From positions 186,001 to 250,000 of the forward strand of contig NZ_AXAY01000008.1 in the NCBI RefSeq assembly GCF_000473045.1: a stretch of DNA of 64,000 nucleotides, given 5' to 3'. The position numbers and the translations under genes were made by a program. Position 1 is the stretch's first letter; the number at the start of each line of letters is the position of its first letter. Positions 28,566 to 38,649 of the stretch are shown one piece after another. This DNA is from Bradyrhizobium sp. WSM3983. GTDB lineage: Bacteria; Pseudomonadota; Alphaproteobacteria; Rhizobiales; Xanthobacteraceae. Under the pieces are notes generated by a model, which had not been told where the DNA came from, did not search any database, and saw only the letters and a program-made list of their open reading frames with translations.

Positions 28566-30059
28566 TCACACCCCCGCCATCATCACATATTTGATCTCGA
28601 CATATTCTTCCATGCCGTGACGTGAGCCTTCACGCCCCAAGCCGCTTTCCTTGACGCCGCCGAAGGGCGCGACTTCCGTCGTGATGAGACCGGTGTTGAC
28701 GCCGACCATGCCGGACTCCAGCGCTTCGGCGACGCGCCAGACGCGGCCGAGATCACGGGAGTAGAAGTACGAGGCGAGACCAAACGGCGAGGCGTTGCAC
28801 ATCGCGATCACGTCGGCCTCGTCCTTGAAGCGGATCACCGCCGCGAGCGGGCCAAAGGTCTCCTCCTGCGACACCAGCGAATCCGGCTTCACATCGGCCA
28901 GCACCGTCGGCTCGAAGAAGGAACGTCCAAGCTCGCTCCGCTTGCCGCCGGTCACGACCTTGGCGCCGCGCTTGATGGCGTCCGCAATGTGGCGCTCGAC
29001 CTTGTCGATCGCCTTCATGTTGATCAGCGGCCCCTGGGTGACGCCGCTCTCGGTACCATCGCCGATCTTCATCGCCGCGACCTTGGCCGACAGCTTCTTG
29101 ACGAACTCGTCGTAGATCTTGTCCTGGGCATAGAGACGGTTGGCACAGACGCAGGTCTGGCCCATGTTGCGGTATTTCGAGACGATCGCACCTTCGACCG
29201 CGGCGTCGATGTCGGCGTCGTCAAACACCACGAACGGCGCGTTGCCGCCAAGCTCGAGGCCGAGCCGCTTCACGCCGACGGAAGCCTGCTGGTAGAGAAT
29301 CTTGCCGACAGCGGTCGAGCCGGTGAAGCCGACGAAGCGCACCGCCGGATGCTCGCACAGCACCTTGCCGATCGGCGGCGCATCACCGGTGATGATGTTG
29401 AGCACGCCCTTGGGGATGCCGGCCTTCTCGGCGAGCACGGCCAGCGCCAAGGCCGAGAGCGGCGTCTCGTTGGCGGGCTTCAGCACCACGGTGCAGCCCG
29501 CGGCCAGCGCCGGCGAGACCTTTCGCGTGATCATCGAGTTCGGGAAATTCCACGGCGTGATCGCGCCGCAGACACCGATCGGCTGCTTGATCGCCAGCAG
29601 CCGCGCATCGGGCCGCTGCGTCGGAATGGTCTCGCCATAGACGCGGCGGGCTTCTTCCGCGAAGAACTCGATATAGGCGGCGCCGATGTCGACCTCGCCG
29701 AGCGCCTCCGACAGCGGCTTGCCCTGCTCGGAGGTGAGGATCAGCGCGAGGTCCTCGCGGTTGGCGGTAATCAGCTCGAACCATTTGCGCAGAATGTTGG
29801 AGCGCTGCTTGGCGGTGTGCTTGGCCCAGGCCGGGAACGCGCGCTGGGCGGCCTCGACCGCCTTCGTCGTATCGTCCGCGCCAAGCTGCGGCACTTTTGC
29901 GATCTCGACACCAGTCGCGGGATTGTTCACCGCGAAGACCGGCGTGCCGACCCAGGTGCCGTCGATGTAGCAGGCCTCCTTCAGGAGCGAAGGGTCCTTC
30001 AACCGGTCACGCAGGGTGGCGGTGGCTTGCTGGGCGCGTGCAGCGGCGGTCGGGGTCAT
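28566..30059 (-). CDS. gabD: NAD(P)-dependent succinate-semialdehyde dehydrogenase
   Basis: GabD oxidises succinate semialdehyde to succinate in GABA and related breakdown. The 497-residue product has the aldehyde dehydrogenase motifs: ITPWNFPNSMITRK near 167-180, FTGSTAVGK, the general base Glu269 in LGLELGGNAPF, and the nucleophile Cys303 in NMGQTCVCANR. The ending APFGGVKESGLGREGSRHG is typical of GabD. The ATG at 30059 is chosen over an upstream one at 30149 because the extra 30 residues do not fit the family. No gabT or gabP is adjacent. The next gene, 179 bases upstream on the same strand, is unrelated. Confidence 0.93.
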   Translation of the reverse strand: MTPTAAARAQQATATLRDRLKDPSLLKEACYIDGTWVGTPVFAVNNPATGVEIAKVPQLGADDTTKAVEAAQRAFPAWAKHTAKQRSNILRKWFELITANREDLALILTSEQGKPLSEALGEVDIGAAYIEFFAEEARRVYGETIPTQRPDARLLAIKQPIGVCGAITPWNFPNSMITRKVSPALAAGCTVVLKPANETPLSALALAVLAEKAGIPKGVLNIITGDAPPIGKVLCEHPAVRFVGFTGSTAVGKILYQQASVGVKRLGLELGGNAPFVVFDDADIDAAVEGAIVSKYRNMGQTCVCANRLYAQDKIYDEFVKKLSAKVAAMKIGDGTESGVTQGPLINMKAIDKVERHIADAIKRGAKVVTGGKRSELGRSFFEPTVLADVKPDSLVSQEETFGPLAAVIRFKDEADVIAMCNASPFGLASYFYSRDLGRVWRVAEALESGMVGVNTGLITTEVAPFGGVKESGLGREGSRHGMEEYVEIKYVMMAGV

Positions 30060-30190
30060 GGCGATACTCCTCGGACGATCATTGGGGGACGATCGGGTCG
30101 GCCGGAATATAGGGACAGACGGCCCGCAATGCACCGTCCCGCAACGCACATCTGATGGGAGTTAAGCTCGGAGCGGCGATCTTATTGTCT

Positions 30191-30240
30191 GAGCACGATC
30201 TTTCCGGAAAACCGCTGCACACTTTTCCGGATCATGCTCT
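30191..30240. repeat. 50-bp dispersed inverted repeat (family C), copy 1
   Basis: It begins GAGCACGATCTTTCCGGAAA and ends TTTTCCGGATCATGCTCT, with near-perfect inverted ends and the inner pair TCCGGAAAA / TTTTCCGGA. Copies are at 40983-41030 and 50210-50259. Its right end, CTC TA, supplies the TAG stop codon of the minus-strand gene at 30239. Confidence 0.85.
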
Positions 30241-30559
30241 ACGCCGCGCCGCTCATATAGGTCTCGCGCCGGCCGATCATGCGCTCGGCGGCGGCCTTGG
30301 CGTCGGCCTTCGAGGAGGTCGCGCAGGTCCGGTATTCGAGATCGGGCGCGTCGGAGGTGTCGCGGCGGCCGAACCAGGATTTCGAACCGACCGGCAATAG
30401 CGCCAGCGACTGCGCCAGATTGTCGACCGCGCCGAAGGAATAGAGTGCGCCGGTGCCGGCGATGCGGACCTCGTAAATACCTGGCGAGATCGGCGCTTCC
30501 AGATTGTCGCCCCGTCCGGGGCGGGGATAGCGCTTCCATTCGCCCCAGGTCGAAATCAT
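30239..30559 (-). CDS. Hypothetical protein, 106 aa
   Basis: Family not recognised. It is a small soluble protein with an ordered start (MISTWGEWKRYPRPGRG), a compact strand-rich middle (SPGIYEVRIAGTGALYSFG), a Gly-Ser loop (VGSKSWFGRRDTS) and a helical end with two Cys-adjacent charged stretches (YRTCATSSKADAKAAAERMI). The look recalls short GIY-YIG-like or NTF2-like fragments (GIYEVRI), but the Tyr-Ile-Gly signature is not complete, so I do not call it. It ends exactly in the family C repeat. Confidence 0.65.
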   Translation of the reverse strand: MISTWGEWKRYPRPGRGDNLEAPISPGIYEVRIAGTGALYSFGAVDNLAQSLALLPVGSKSWFGRRDTSDAPDLEYRTCATSSKADAKAAAERMIGRRETYMSGAA

Positions 30560-30898
30560 CTCAGGTCCCCTCGCGGCCGGTGGACGGCCGCCAAATTTGC
30601 TTCAAGTCTTAACGTCAGCCGGCGATCAGGCCGTCAGCTGAACGCCGCAACGCACAAAACATTTCAAGTGCTTCAAACGCTCGAAACATATCGCCTGAGC
30701 CCATCCATGGTTACGGCGAAGTGCGGCCATCCACCGCAGATTTTGAAGAAGTGTTGCAGTGCAGTCGTCCCGCGCCGGGCCGGGACCGTCAAGTCACGAC
30801 ATCGCGACCGAAGGGTGCATATGGCCACGCTTGCCGCGCAGCGGATGCGGGAGGACAATCGATCACTTCCAACAATAATCAAACCGGAGGAAACGCGT
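30560..30898. other. 339-base gap between divergent genes
   Basis: Holds no convincing gene; in-frame upstream start codons of the next gene (back to 30668) have no ribosome site. Both divergent promoters must lie here. AT-richer patches (AAACATTTCAAGTG near 30657, AACAATAATCAAACC near 30872) are present. No repeat seen. Confidence 0.5.
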
Positions 30899-32092
30899 AT
30901 GCAAAGCAAAGCTCAGATCGACGAGACTCTGCGCAAGACAAGCGACGCCAAGGAGATTCCCGGCGTCGTTGCGATCGCCGCCAGCGGTAGTGAGATCCTG
31001 TATCAGGGCGCGTTCGGCAAGCGCGATCTCTCCAAGCCCGATGCGATGACATTGGACAGCGTGTTCTGGATTGCCTCCATGACGAAGGCGGTGACGGCCG
31101 CCGGCGCGATGCAGCTCGTCGAGCAGGGCAAGCTGTCGCTGGACGCGCCGATCGGTGAGGTGTTGCCCGATCTCGCCGCGCCGCAGGTGCTCGAAGGTTT
31201 TGACGAGAGCGGCGAGCCGAAGCTGCGGCCTGCCAGCAGGCCGATCACGCTACGTCACCTCATGACCCACACCGCCGGTTTTGCCTACAACGTGTGGAAC
31301 GGCGACTGCGCGCAATATCTGGAGAAGACCGGAACCCCGAACATCTTCTCCTGCCAGAACGTCGCACTGAAGACGCCGATCATGTCCGATCCCGGCACGC
31401 GCTGGGAATATGGCATCAACATCGACTTTGTCGGCAAAGCCGTGGAAGCTGCGAGCGGCAAACGTCTCGATGCCTATCTGCGCGACCACATGTTCGCGCC
31501 GCTCGGCATGAACGACACCGGCTTCAAGATCACCGACCACATGCGCCAGCGACTGGTCGCGACGCATGCACGCGGCGAGGATGGATCGCTGGCTCCGATC
31601 CCGTTCGAGATCGAACAGAATCCGGAATTCCACATGGGCGGCGGCGGCCTTTACGGCACTGCCGGCGACTACATCAAGTTCACCCAAATGATCCTCAACA
31701 AGGGCCGCGGCAACGGCAACCAGGTGCTTAAGCCCGAGACGGTCGCGCTGATGGGCCAGAACCACATCGGCGATCTCACCATTGGCAAGATGACAACCGT
31801 GGCACCCATGTACACCAACGACGTCGATCTCTTCCCCGACATCGTGAAGAAGTGGGGGCTCTCCTTCCTGATCAATAACGCGAAGACGCCGGAAGGCCGT
31901 AGCGCCGGCAGCCTCGCCTGGGCTGGTCTCGCTAATACGTATTTCTGGATCGACCCGGCGCGCGATGTTTGCGGCGTGATCCTGATGCAGGTCTTGCCGT
32001 TCGTCGACGCCAAGTGCCTCGAGGCCTTCGCCGGCTTCGAGCGCGGCGTCTATACCGGGCTCGATGCGGGAAGCGGCCAGAGGGCGGCCTAG
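30899..32092 (+). CDS. Serine hydrolase of the beta-lactamase class C family, cytoplasmic (EstB-like)
   Basis: The 397-residue product lacks a signal sequence and has the EstB/class C esterase layout. The nucleophile motif is ASMTKAV with Ser60 and Lys63, followed by AGAMQLVEQGKLSLD. The second-motif Tyr is Tyr170 in WEYGINIDFVG, and RHLMTHTAGFAYN and HMGGGGLYGTAGDY are conserved family stretches. The WAGLANTYFWIDP region takes the place of the KTG motif (Trp-x-Gly), as in esterases rather than lactamases. GGAGGAAACG precedes ATG 30899, which fixes the start. It precedes the acyl-CoA synthetase by 116 bases. Confidence 0.9.
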   Translation: MQSKAQIDETLRKTSDAKEIPGVVAIAASGSEILYQGAFGKRDLSKPDAMTLDSVFWIASMTKAVTAAGAMQLVEQGKLSLDAPIGEVLPDLAAPQVLEGFDESGEPKLRPASRPITLRHLMTHTAGFAYNVWNGDCAQYLEKTGTPNIFSCQNVALKTPIMSDPGTRWEYGINIDFVGKAVEAASGKRLDAYLRDHMFAPLGMNDTGFKITDHMRQRLVATHARGEDGSLAPIPFEIEQNPEFHMGGGGLYGTAGDYIKFTQMILNKGRGNGNQVLKPETVALMGQNHIGDLTIGKMTTVAPMYTNDVDLFPDIVKKWGLSFLINNAKTPEGRSAGSLAWAGLANTYFWIDPARDVCGVILMQVLPFVDAKCLEAFAGFERGVYTGLDAGSGQRAA

Positions 32093-32208
32093 CCCCTTAG
32101 TATGATGCGCGACTTGTCGCGCGTGCTCACAGCAGGATGTACCCTCGTGCCCCGAAGGCATGCCCCTCGGGGCATGAGGCGAAAATGACCGAGCTGGAGG
32201 ACGCGACC

Positions 32209-33903
32209 ATGGCAGACAAGGCCGACAGTTACGTTTGTGGCATCTCCGACACGCCGCTGCTCGGCGACACCATCGGTCGCAGTCTAAACCACGCGGTGCG
32301 GCGCTGGGGCAAGCGCGAGGCACTGGTCTCGCCCAGCCACGGCGTGCGATGGACCTGGAGCGAATTCGCCGAACGCGTCGACGCGCTCGCCGCAGGATTT
32401 CTCGCGCTCGGTCTCGAACGCGGTGAGCGGATCGGCATCTGGTCGCTGAACCGGCCGGAATGGACGCTGACCCAGTTCGCCGCCGCCAAGGCCGGCCTGA
32501 TCCTGGTCACGATCAATCCCGCCTACAGGCTGAGCGAGCTGGAATTCGCGTTGAAGAAAGTCGGCTGCGCCGCGATCGTCACAGCGACGGCTTTCAAGAC
32601 CAGCCAGTATATGGAGATGCTCAACTCGCTGCTGCCGGAGCTGACAGCCGCAAACCCCGGACAGTTGCAGGCGGCGCGGCTGCCGGCCCTGCGCATCGTG
32701 ATCCAGATCGGCGGGCCTGCAGCACCCGGCACGATCCCATTCGAAGAGGTCGCGCGCATGGGTGGCGCCAAGCATCGCGAACAGCTTGCCGCGCTCGGCG
32801 CGGCGCTTCAGTTCGACGATCCCGTCAACATCCAGTTCACCAGCGGCACGACCGGCTCGCCCAAGGGCGTGACGCTGACGCACCACAACATCCTCAACAA
32901 CGGTTATTTCACGGGACGCGCGATGCGCCTGACCGAGCAGGATCGCATCTGCATTCCGGTGCCGCTCTACCACTGCTTCGGCATGGTGATGGGCAACCTC
33001 GCATCCGTCACGCTCGGCACCACCATGGTCTATCCCGGCGAGGGCTTTGATCCACTCGCGACGCTGCGCGCGGTCGAGCAGGAGAAATGCACCGCGCTGT
33101 ACGGCGTGCCCACCATGTTCATCGCCGAGCTCGATCATCCTGAATTCGCGACGTTCAATCTGAAATCACTGCGCACCGGCATCATGGCCGGCGCGCCCTG
33201 CCCGATCGAGGTGATGAAGCGCGTCAACACCGAGATGAACATGTGCGAGGTCACCATCGCCTATGGCATGACCGAGACCAGCCCCGTCAGCTTCCAGAGC
33301 GCGACGGATGACCCGCTGGAGCGGCGCGTCTCCACCGTCGGGCGGATCCATCCGCATGTCGAGGTGAAGGTCGTCGACCTCGAAGGCAGGATCGTCAAGC
33401 GCGGCGAACGCGGCGAGCTCTGCACCCGCGGCTACAGCGTGATGCTGGGCTATTGGGAGGAGAAGGACAAGACGGGCGACGTGCTCGACGCCAACGGCTG
33501 GATGCACACCGGCGATCTCGCCACCATCGACGTCGAGGGCTATTGCAACATCGTCGGCCGCATCAAGGACCTGGTCATCCGCGGCGGCGAGAACCTCTAT
33601 CCGCGTGAGATCGAGGAGTTTTTGTATCGCCACCCCAAGATTCAGGACGTGCAGATTTTCGGCGTGGCCGACACCCGCTATGGCGAGGAGCTTTGCGCCT
33701 GGATCCGTGTCAGGTCAGGCGAGACGCTGACGGCAGAAGAAGTTCGCGCCTTCTGCGATGGCCAGATCGCCCACAACAAGATCCCGCGCTACGTCGAGTT
33801 CGTCGACGAATTCCCGATGACCGTGACCGGAAAGATCCAGAAATTCGTGATGCGCGAGGCCGTGGAGCAGCGGCTGGGGCTGAAGGCGGCGAAGACGGCG
33901 TGA
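32209..33903 (+). CDS. AMP-binding acyl-CoA synthetase
   Basis: These enzymes make acyl-CoA from a carboxylic acid, ATP and CoA. The 564-residue product has the AMP-binding P-loop [16 protein letters not shown], the A5 stretch [11 protein letters not shown], the A7 [16 protein letters not shown] region, and the C-terminal Lys in [11 protein letters not shown]. It resembles medium-chain or branched fatty-acid ligases (often labelled FadD or AcsF-type). GGAGG at 32196-32200, eight bases before ATG 32209, supports that start; ATG 32185 with GAGGCG upstream is possible. A palindrome at 32148-32175 precedes it. Substrate cannot be told from sequence. Confidence 0.9.
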   Translation: MADKADSYVCGISDTPLLGDTIGRSLNHAVRRWGKREALVSPSHGVRWTWSEFAERVDALAAGFLALGLERGERIGIWSLNRPEWTLTQFAAAKAGLILVTINPAYRLSELEFALKKVGCAAIVTATAFKTSQYMEMLNSLLPELTAANPGQLQAARLPALRIVIQIGGPAAPGTIPFEEVARMGGAKHREQLAALGAALQFDDPVNIQFTSGTTGSPKGVTLTHHNILNNGYFTGRAMRLTEQDRICIPVPLYHCFGMVMGNLASVTLGTTMVYPGEGFDPLATLRAVEQEKCTALYGVPTMFIAELDHPEFATFNLKSLRTGIMAGAPCPIEVMKRVNTEMNMCEVTIAYGMTETSPVSFQSATDDPLERRVSTVGRIHPHVEVKVVDLEGRIVKRGERGELCTRGYSVMLGYWEEKDKTGDVLDANGWMHTGDLATIDVEGYCNIVGRIKDLVIRGGENLYPREIEEFLYRHPKIQDVQIFGVADTRYGEELCAWIRVRSGETLTAEEVRAFCDGQIAHNKIPRYVEFVDEFPMTVTGKIQKFVMREAVEQRLGLKAAKTA

Positions 33904-33948
33904 GGTGGCTTTCGTTGTTGCCGGCCGCAGTTCTCGCCAAACGAAGAC

Positions 33949-34050
33949 TGTCATTCCCCGCGAAAGCGGGGAATCCAGTATGCCGCAGCCTCTCCGTATT
34001 CCACTGACGTCTCTGGAATACTGGATCGCCCGCCTTCGCGGGCGATGACG
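33949..34050. repeat. Dispersed palindromic repeat (family B), reverse copy
   Basis: It begins TGTCATTCCCCGCGAAAGCG and ends CCGCCTTCGCGGGCGATGAC. It is the reverse complement of the unit at 24178-24280, including GGAATCCAGTATGCCGCAGC and TACTGGATCGCCCG. It separates the convergent acyl-CoA synthetase and adenosine-kinase genes, where such hairpins can act in both directions. Confidence 0.8.
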
Positions 34051-34069
34051 ACCGAGGATGAGGCGAGCC

Positions 34070-35071
34070 TTAAACCGTCAGCCCGCGCTGCTGGGCCAGC
34101 TCCTTCAGCGACACCTGCGGGCGCGCGCCGATGTGCTGGATGACTTCGGCAGCGGCAAGCGCACCGAGCTCGCCGCACTGCTTGTGCGACAGGTCGCGCG
34201 AGAGGCCATACAGGAAACCGGCCGCGAAGAGATCGCCGGCGCCGGTGGTGTCCACGAGTTGCGTGATCGGCGAGGCCGGAGCTGCGACGGCGTCCGTCGG
34301 CGTCACCACCACGCAGCCGTTCTCGCTGCGCGTGACCACGCCGAGCTTGACGTCGTTGCGCAGCTGCTTGAGCGCGGTGTCGAAATCGGAGGTCTCGTAG
34401 AGCGAGTGAAGTTCCGACTCGTTGGCGAACACGATGTCGGCGGTGCCGTTGCGCATCAGCCCCAGAAATTCGTCGCGATAGCGGCCGACGCAGAAGGAGT
34501 CTGACAGCGTCAGCGCCACCTTGCGGCCGGCCTCGTGGGCAATCTTGGAGGCCTTGAGGAAGGCTTCCTTGGCGCCCGGCGGATCCCAAAGATAGCCTTC
34601 GAGATACACGATCTTGGCCGCCGCGATTTCAGCCGGCTCGATGTCGGCGGGCGACAGATCCTGCGCCGCGCCGAGATAGGTGTTCATGGTGCGCTCGCCG
34701 TCGCCGGTAACCAGGATGTAGGAGCAGCCGGTCGCAGGGCCGTCCTTCGCGGCCGGCGTGTTGAAGGCGACGCCGGCGGCGCGGATGTCATGGACGTAGA
34801 GCTTGCCGATCTGGTCGTCCTTGACTTTGCCGACATAGGCGGCACGCGCGCCGAGGCTGCCGATGCCGACGATGGTGTTGGCGGCCGAGCCGCCCGAGAC
34901 TTCGGTCGCCGGGCCCATGTCGGCGTAAATGGCGGTGGCCCGCGCCTCGTCGATCAGGGACATGCTGCCCTTGGTCATGCTGTGCTTGGCCAAAAAAGCT
35001 TCATCGGTCCGGACCAGCACGTCGAACAGCGCGTTGCCGATGCCGAGAACGTCATATTTCACGTCAGCCAT
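34070..35071 (-). CDS. PfkB-family sugar/adenosine kinase
   Basis: PfkB kinases phosphorylate ribose, adenosine and related sugars. The 333-residue product begins YDVLGIGNALFDVLVRTDE, has the N-terminal signature GGSAANTIVGIGSLGARAA, and the C-terminal signature DTTGAGDLFAAGFLYGLS at about 274-291, with catalytic Asp280. The long NTYLGAAQDLSPADI segment and the NESELHSLYE region match the bacterial adenosine-kinase-type branch often seen in rhizobia. It is divergent from murJ, with 125 bases between the starts. The exact substrate (adenosine or another nucleoside) is inferred. Confidence 0.92.
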   Translation of the reverse strand: MADVKYDVLGIGNALFDVLVRTDEAFLAKHSMTKGSMSLIDEARATAIYADMGPATEVSGGSAANTIVGIGSLGARAAYVGKVKDDQIGKLYVHDIRAAGVAFNTPAAKDGPATGCSYILVTGDGERTMNTYLGAAQDLSPADIEPAEIAAAKIVYLEGYLWDPPGAKEAFLKASKIAHEAGRKVALTLSDSFCVGRYRDEFLGLMRNGTADIVFANESELHSLYETSDFDTALKQLRNDVKLGVVTRSENGCVVVTPTDAVAAPASPITQLVDTTGAGDLFAAGFLYGLSRDLSHKQCGELGALAAAEVIQHIGARPQVSLKELAQQRGLTV

Positions 35072-35196
35072 TCACCTTGATCCTGTTTGCCGGATTGCGA
35101 TACCTGCGGAAATCCGCTTCCTGTCAGCCTGAAATCTGGCCCGCGGCCTATCACGACCGGGCCGCTACGGGCAAGCAACGGTATTATGTCGGCGCA

Positions 35197-36729
35197 ATGA
35201 TCCGCTCCTTCCTGACAGTTTCGACGGGAACACTGGCCTCGCGTCTGCTGGGCTTTGCCCGCGATTCCCTGATCGCGGCGCTGCTCGGCACCGGCGCCGT
35301 GGCGGATGCCTTTCTGGCCGCCTTCCAGCTCGTCAACGTGGTGCGGCGCCTGCTCAGCGAAGGGGCGCTCAATGCGGCCCTGATCCCGGCCTGGCTGCGC
35401 GTCCGTGACCGCGATGGCGAAGAGGCCGCCTCCGCATTTGCGGGGCGCGTGCTCGGCACGGTCAGCGTGGCGCTGATCGTGATCTCGATCGGCATCGCGC
35501 TGTTGATGCCGCTGATCATCATGATCATCGCGCCAGGTTTTGTTGGCAGCCCGTCGCTCCATCTCGCCGTCCAGAGCGCGCGGCTGATGCTGCCTTATCT
35601 GGCCTTTGCCGGCCCGGTCACGGTGCTGATGGGGTTACTGAACGCGCAGGGGCGATTTGCGCTCACGGCGTTCTCGCCGCTGCTGTTCAACATCGCGCTG
35701 ATCGCGACAATCGCGGCGCTGCTGCTGTGGCACGCCGATGCGTCCCTCGCCGCATGGATTCTGGCAGCGACGGTCGGCATCGCCGGCCTGCTTCAGCTCC
35801 TGATGCTGCTGTCGCAGCGAAGTGCAGGTCTCGCGACGCCGCTGCGCGCGAGTTTTGACAAGGAGATGCGTGGCTTCTTCGGCAAGGCGATCCCCGGCAT
35901 GATCGCAAGCTCGGGGCCGCAATGGCTGATGGTGGCCGGCGCGATCATCGCCTCGGCGATGCCTTCCGCCGTGTCCTGGCTCTATTTCGCCAACCGCCTG
36001 ATCGAGCTGCCGCTCGGCATTGTCGGCGTCGCCATGGGCACCGTTCTGGTGCCGGAGTTGACGCGCGCAGTTGGAAGCGGCGACCGCGACGCGGTGGCAC
36101 ATGCGGAATCGCGCGCGCTGGAGCTCGCGGCCGGGCTCGCGCTGCCCGCCACGCTCGGCCTCGCCGTGCTGGCCGAGCCGATCGTGCGGCTGTTGTTCGA
36201 GCATGGCGCCTTCGGCGCAGAGGACAGTGCAGCCACTGCGCACGCGCTGATGTGGCTGGCGCTCGGCCTGCCCGCGCACGTGCTAATCAAGGCGCTGTCG
36301 CCCGCCTTCTTTGCCCGCAGCGACACGATGACGCCGCTGCTCGCAACCGCCAAGGGATTTGTGGTCGCGGTCGCACTCGCCGTGCTGCTGGGTCACTACT
36401 TCGGCGCAAGCGGGATCGCCGCGAGCATCGCCGCCGGCGCCTGGAGCAGCGCGCTGGCGCTGCTTCGGAAAAGCACCAGCGAATTCGGCTTCTCGGTCGA
36501 CGCCGCCGCTCGCTGGCGGCTGCCGCGGATCGTGCTCGCCGCAGCCGTCATGGGGGCCCTGCTCTGGCTGACGACGGGACTGATGCCGGTGGAGGCCCAC
36601 GGCCTGATCCGCTTCATTGTGCTGGGCCTGCAGATCGGCGCCGGAATCGCCGTCTATGGCCTGCTCCTGCAGATCCTCGGCGCGGCGTCCTGGCGCGAGG
36701 CGGTTGACGCCCTGAAGCGGCCCGCCTGA
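35197..36729 (+). CDS. murJ: Lipid II flippase MurJ (MviN)
   Basis: MurJ turns lipid II to the periplasmic side for peptidoglycan assembly. The 510-residue product has about fourteen hydrophobic segments. The N-terminus shows the MurJ motifs [20 protein letters not shown] and [29 protein letters not shown], with the conserved Arg and Glu of the cavity. [20 protein letters not shown] and LLFEHGAFG are also diagnostic. ATG 35197 is chosen; the frame is open upstream to 35077, but that stretch is not conserved in the family. It is followed after about 95 bases by trpS on the same strand, as in many alphaproteobacteria. Confidence 0.96.
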   Translation: MIRSFLTVSTGTLASRLLGFARDSLIAALLGTGAVADAFLAAFQLVNVVRRLLSEGALNAALIPAWLRVRDRDGEEAASAFAGRVLGTVSVALIVISIGIALLMPLIIMIIAPGFVGSPSLHLAVQSARLMLPYLAFAGPVTVLMGLLNAQGRFALTAFSPLLFNIALIATIAALLLWHADASLAAWILAATVGIAGLLQLLMLLSQRSAGLATPLRASFDKEMRGFFGKAIPGMIASSGPQWLMVAGAIIASAMPSAVSWLYFANRLIELPLGIVGVAMGTVLVPELTRAVGSGDRDAVAHAESRALELAAGLALPATLGLAVLAEPIVRLLFEHGAFGAEDSAATAHALMWLALGLPAHVLIKALSPAFFARSDTMTPLLATAKGFVVAVALAVLLGHYFGASGIAASIAAGAWSSALALLRKSTSEFGFSVDAAARWRLPRIVLAAAVMGALLWLTTGLMPVEAHGLIRFIVLGLQIGAGIAVYGLLLQILGAASWREAVDALKRPA

Positions 36730-36823
36730 CCGACCTCGGCCCGCGCCGGTCTATCGAATTGCCCTTGACGGGGCAGCGCTGCTGTTGGAAACGACGGCCG
36801 GCGAATTCTCAGGAAAACTGATC

Positions 36824-37876
36824 ATGCCATTCGTTGAACGGGTTTTTTCGGGCGTCCAGCCGACGGGCAATCTGCACCTCGGCAACTATCTCGGCGCGAT
36901 CGTCAACTTCGTGAAGATGCAGGAAACCCACAACTGCATCTATTGCGTCGTCGACATGCACGCGATCACGCAAGGCCTGGACGTCTGGGGCGGCCCTGCC
37001 GAGCTCGCGCGCAACACCCGCGAGGTGACCGCAGCATTCATCGCCAGCGGCATCGACCCCAGGAAGCACATCGTGTTCAACCAGAGCCAGGTCTCCGGCC
37101 ACGCCGAGCTCGCCTGGATCTTCAACTGCGTTGCGCGCATGGGCTGGCTCGGCCGCATGACCCAGTTCAAGGAGAAGGCCGGCAAGGACCGCGAGAACGC
37201 ATCGGTCGGGCTGTTCGACTATCCCGTGCTGATGGCCGCCGACATTCTGCTTTACCGCGCCACCCACGTTCCGGTCGGTGAGGACCAGAAGCAGCATCTC
37301 GAGCTCTCGCGCGACATCGCGCAGAAGTTCAACAATGACTTTGGCGATTCCATTCGTAGCCACGGCGCCAATGACGGCCTGTTCTTCCCGTTGCCGGAGC
37401 CGTTGATCACGGGCCCGGCGACGCGCGTGATGAGCTTGCGCGACGGCACCAAGAAGATGTCGAAGTCCGATGCGTCGGACAATTCGCGCATCAATCTGAC
37501 CGACGACGCCGACACCATCGCGCAGAAGATCCGCAAGGCGAAGACCGATCCGGAGCCGCTGCCGAGCGAAGAGAAGGGCCTGGAAGCGCGTCCCGAGGCC
37601 GACAATCTCGTCGGCATTTTCGCAGCGCTCGCCGGCCGTTCCAAGGCCAGCGTGCTCGGCGAGTTCGGCGGCGGCCAGTTCTCCAGCTTCAAGAACGCGC
37701 TGGCGGAGCTGTGCGTCACGAAGCTCGCGCCGATCGCCGGCGAAATGAAGCGCCTGGTCGCCGACCCCAGCCATATCGACACCATCCTGAACGATGGTTC
37801 CGATCGGGCCCGCGCCCTCGCCGAGGAGACCATGAACCTCTCCAAGGACATCGTCGGCTTCATCCGCCGTCGCTGA
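36824..37876 (+). CDS. trpS: Tryptophanyl-tRNA synthetase
   Basis: TrpS charges tRNA-Trp. The 350-residue product is a class I synthetase with the HIGH-type motif GNLHLG at 15-20 after GVQPT, and the KMSKS motif at 211-215. Between them [24 protein letters not shown] is highly characteristic. The ATG at 36824 fits the family start ([14 protein letters not shown]); the in-frame codon at 36785 would add residues that do not fit. It follows murJ and precedes a stress protein by 108 bases. Confidence 0.97.
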   Translation: MPFVERVFSGVQPTGNLHLGNYLGAIVNFVKMQETHNCIYCVVDMHAITQGLDVWGGPAELARNTREVTAAFIASGIDPRKHIVFNQSQVSGHAELAWIFNCVARMGWLGRMTQFKEKAGKDRENASVGLFDYPVLMAADILLYRATHVPVGEDQKQHLELSRDIAQKFNNDFGDSIRSHGANDGLFFPLPEPLITGPATRVMSLRDGTKKMSKSDASDNSRINLTDDADTIAQKIRKAKTDPEPLPSEEKGLEARPEADNLVGIFAALAGRSKASVLGEFGGGQFSSFKNALAELCVTKLAPIAGEMKRLVADPSHIDTILNDGSDRARALAEETMNLSKDIVGFIRRR

Positions 37877-37984
37877 CTACTGCGGTTGCGAACTTGGGCC
37901 TGCGCCACGGCGCGGGCCGCTTCGCCCCTCCCCAAGCGTGAGCGAGTGTGGCAGCATGCTCCCCGTGCACATTCCGGGATAGGC

Positions 37985-38479
37985 ATGACCAGCAAGCGAC
38001 TTTGCTTCGAGCCGGGTCACAAGCCCAAATGTCTCGTCATCGTCGACGACACCGCCGAATGGGATCGCGCGGTCTATTACGCCAGCCGCTGGGCAATCCG
38101 CGCCGGCGGCGGCGTGGTGATGCTGCGCATCATCGAGATCGAGGACCAGAACCAGCAATGGCTGGGTGTCGCCGACATCATGCGCGCCGAAGCGCATGAA
38201 GCGGCGGAAGCCACGCTCGACCGCGCCGCCGGCCGCGCCAACGGCATCGCCGCGATCACGCCGGAACGGCTCATCCGCGAGGGCGCCGCGATGGAGCAGC
38301 TGCTCGCGGTGATCGACGAGGACCCTGACATCGCCATGCTCGTGCTTGCCGCCAGCCCGGGCGCGGAAGGGCCAGGGCCGTGGGTGGCGCTGCTCTCGCA
38401 TGCGCTCGGTACGTTTCCGGTGCCGGTGACCATCATTTCCGGCGCGCTGAGCGACGGCAGCGTGGATTCGCTGTCGTAG
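37985..38479 (+). CDS. Universal stress protein family protein
   Basis: The 164-residue product has the UspA fold: a first strand PKCLVIVDDTAEWDRAVYYA, a helical middle (QQWLGVADIMRAEAHEAAEA), and an ATP-loop-like VLAASPGAEGPGPWVALLS near residues 125-145. The canonical G-2x-G-9x-G-S pattern is incomplete, so nucleotide binding may differ. ATG 37985 is chosen over in-frame upstream codons back to 37886, which lie in sequence without protein character. It follows trpS by about 108 bases. Role in stress tolerance is inferred from the family only. Confidence 0.8.
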   Translation: MTSKRLCFEPGHKPKCLVIVDDTAEWDRAVYYASRWAIRAGGGVVMLRIIEIEDQNQQWLGVADIMRAEAHEAAEATLDRAAGRANGIAAITPERLIREGAAMEQLLAVIDEDPDIAMLVLAASPGAEGPGPWVALLSHALGTFPVPVTIISGALSDGSVDSLS

Positions 38480-38490
38480 ACCGTTCCTCA

Positions 38491-38514
38491 CCTCGCCCGC
38501 TTGCGGGGGAGAGG
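38491..38514. repeat. Family A palindrome, degenerate
   Basis: CCTCGCCCGCTTGCGGGGGA and the following GAGG form an imperfect stem with a CTTG loop, 12 bases after the stress-protein stop. It resembles the perfect palindromes at 1851 and 62154. Confidence 0.4.
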
Positions 38515-38649
38515 GAGAAAACAAGCACCCTAACCCGCTGAAATAACTGCGAAACAGCCGTCCTTCCCCTTGACCGTGCGTTCGCCGTCGCCATCTGCTA
38601 GTGGATAGGGCACGCGCCGGCCTTGAACCGGCGACGTCTGGAGAAAACC

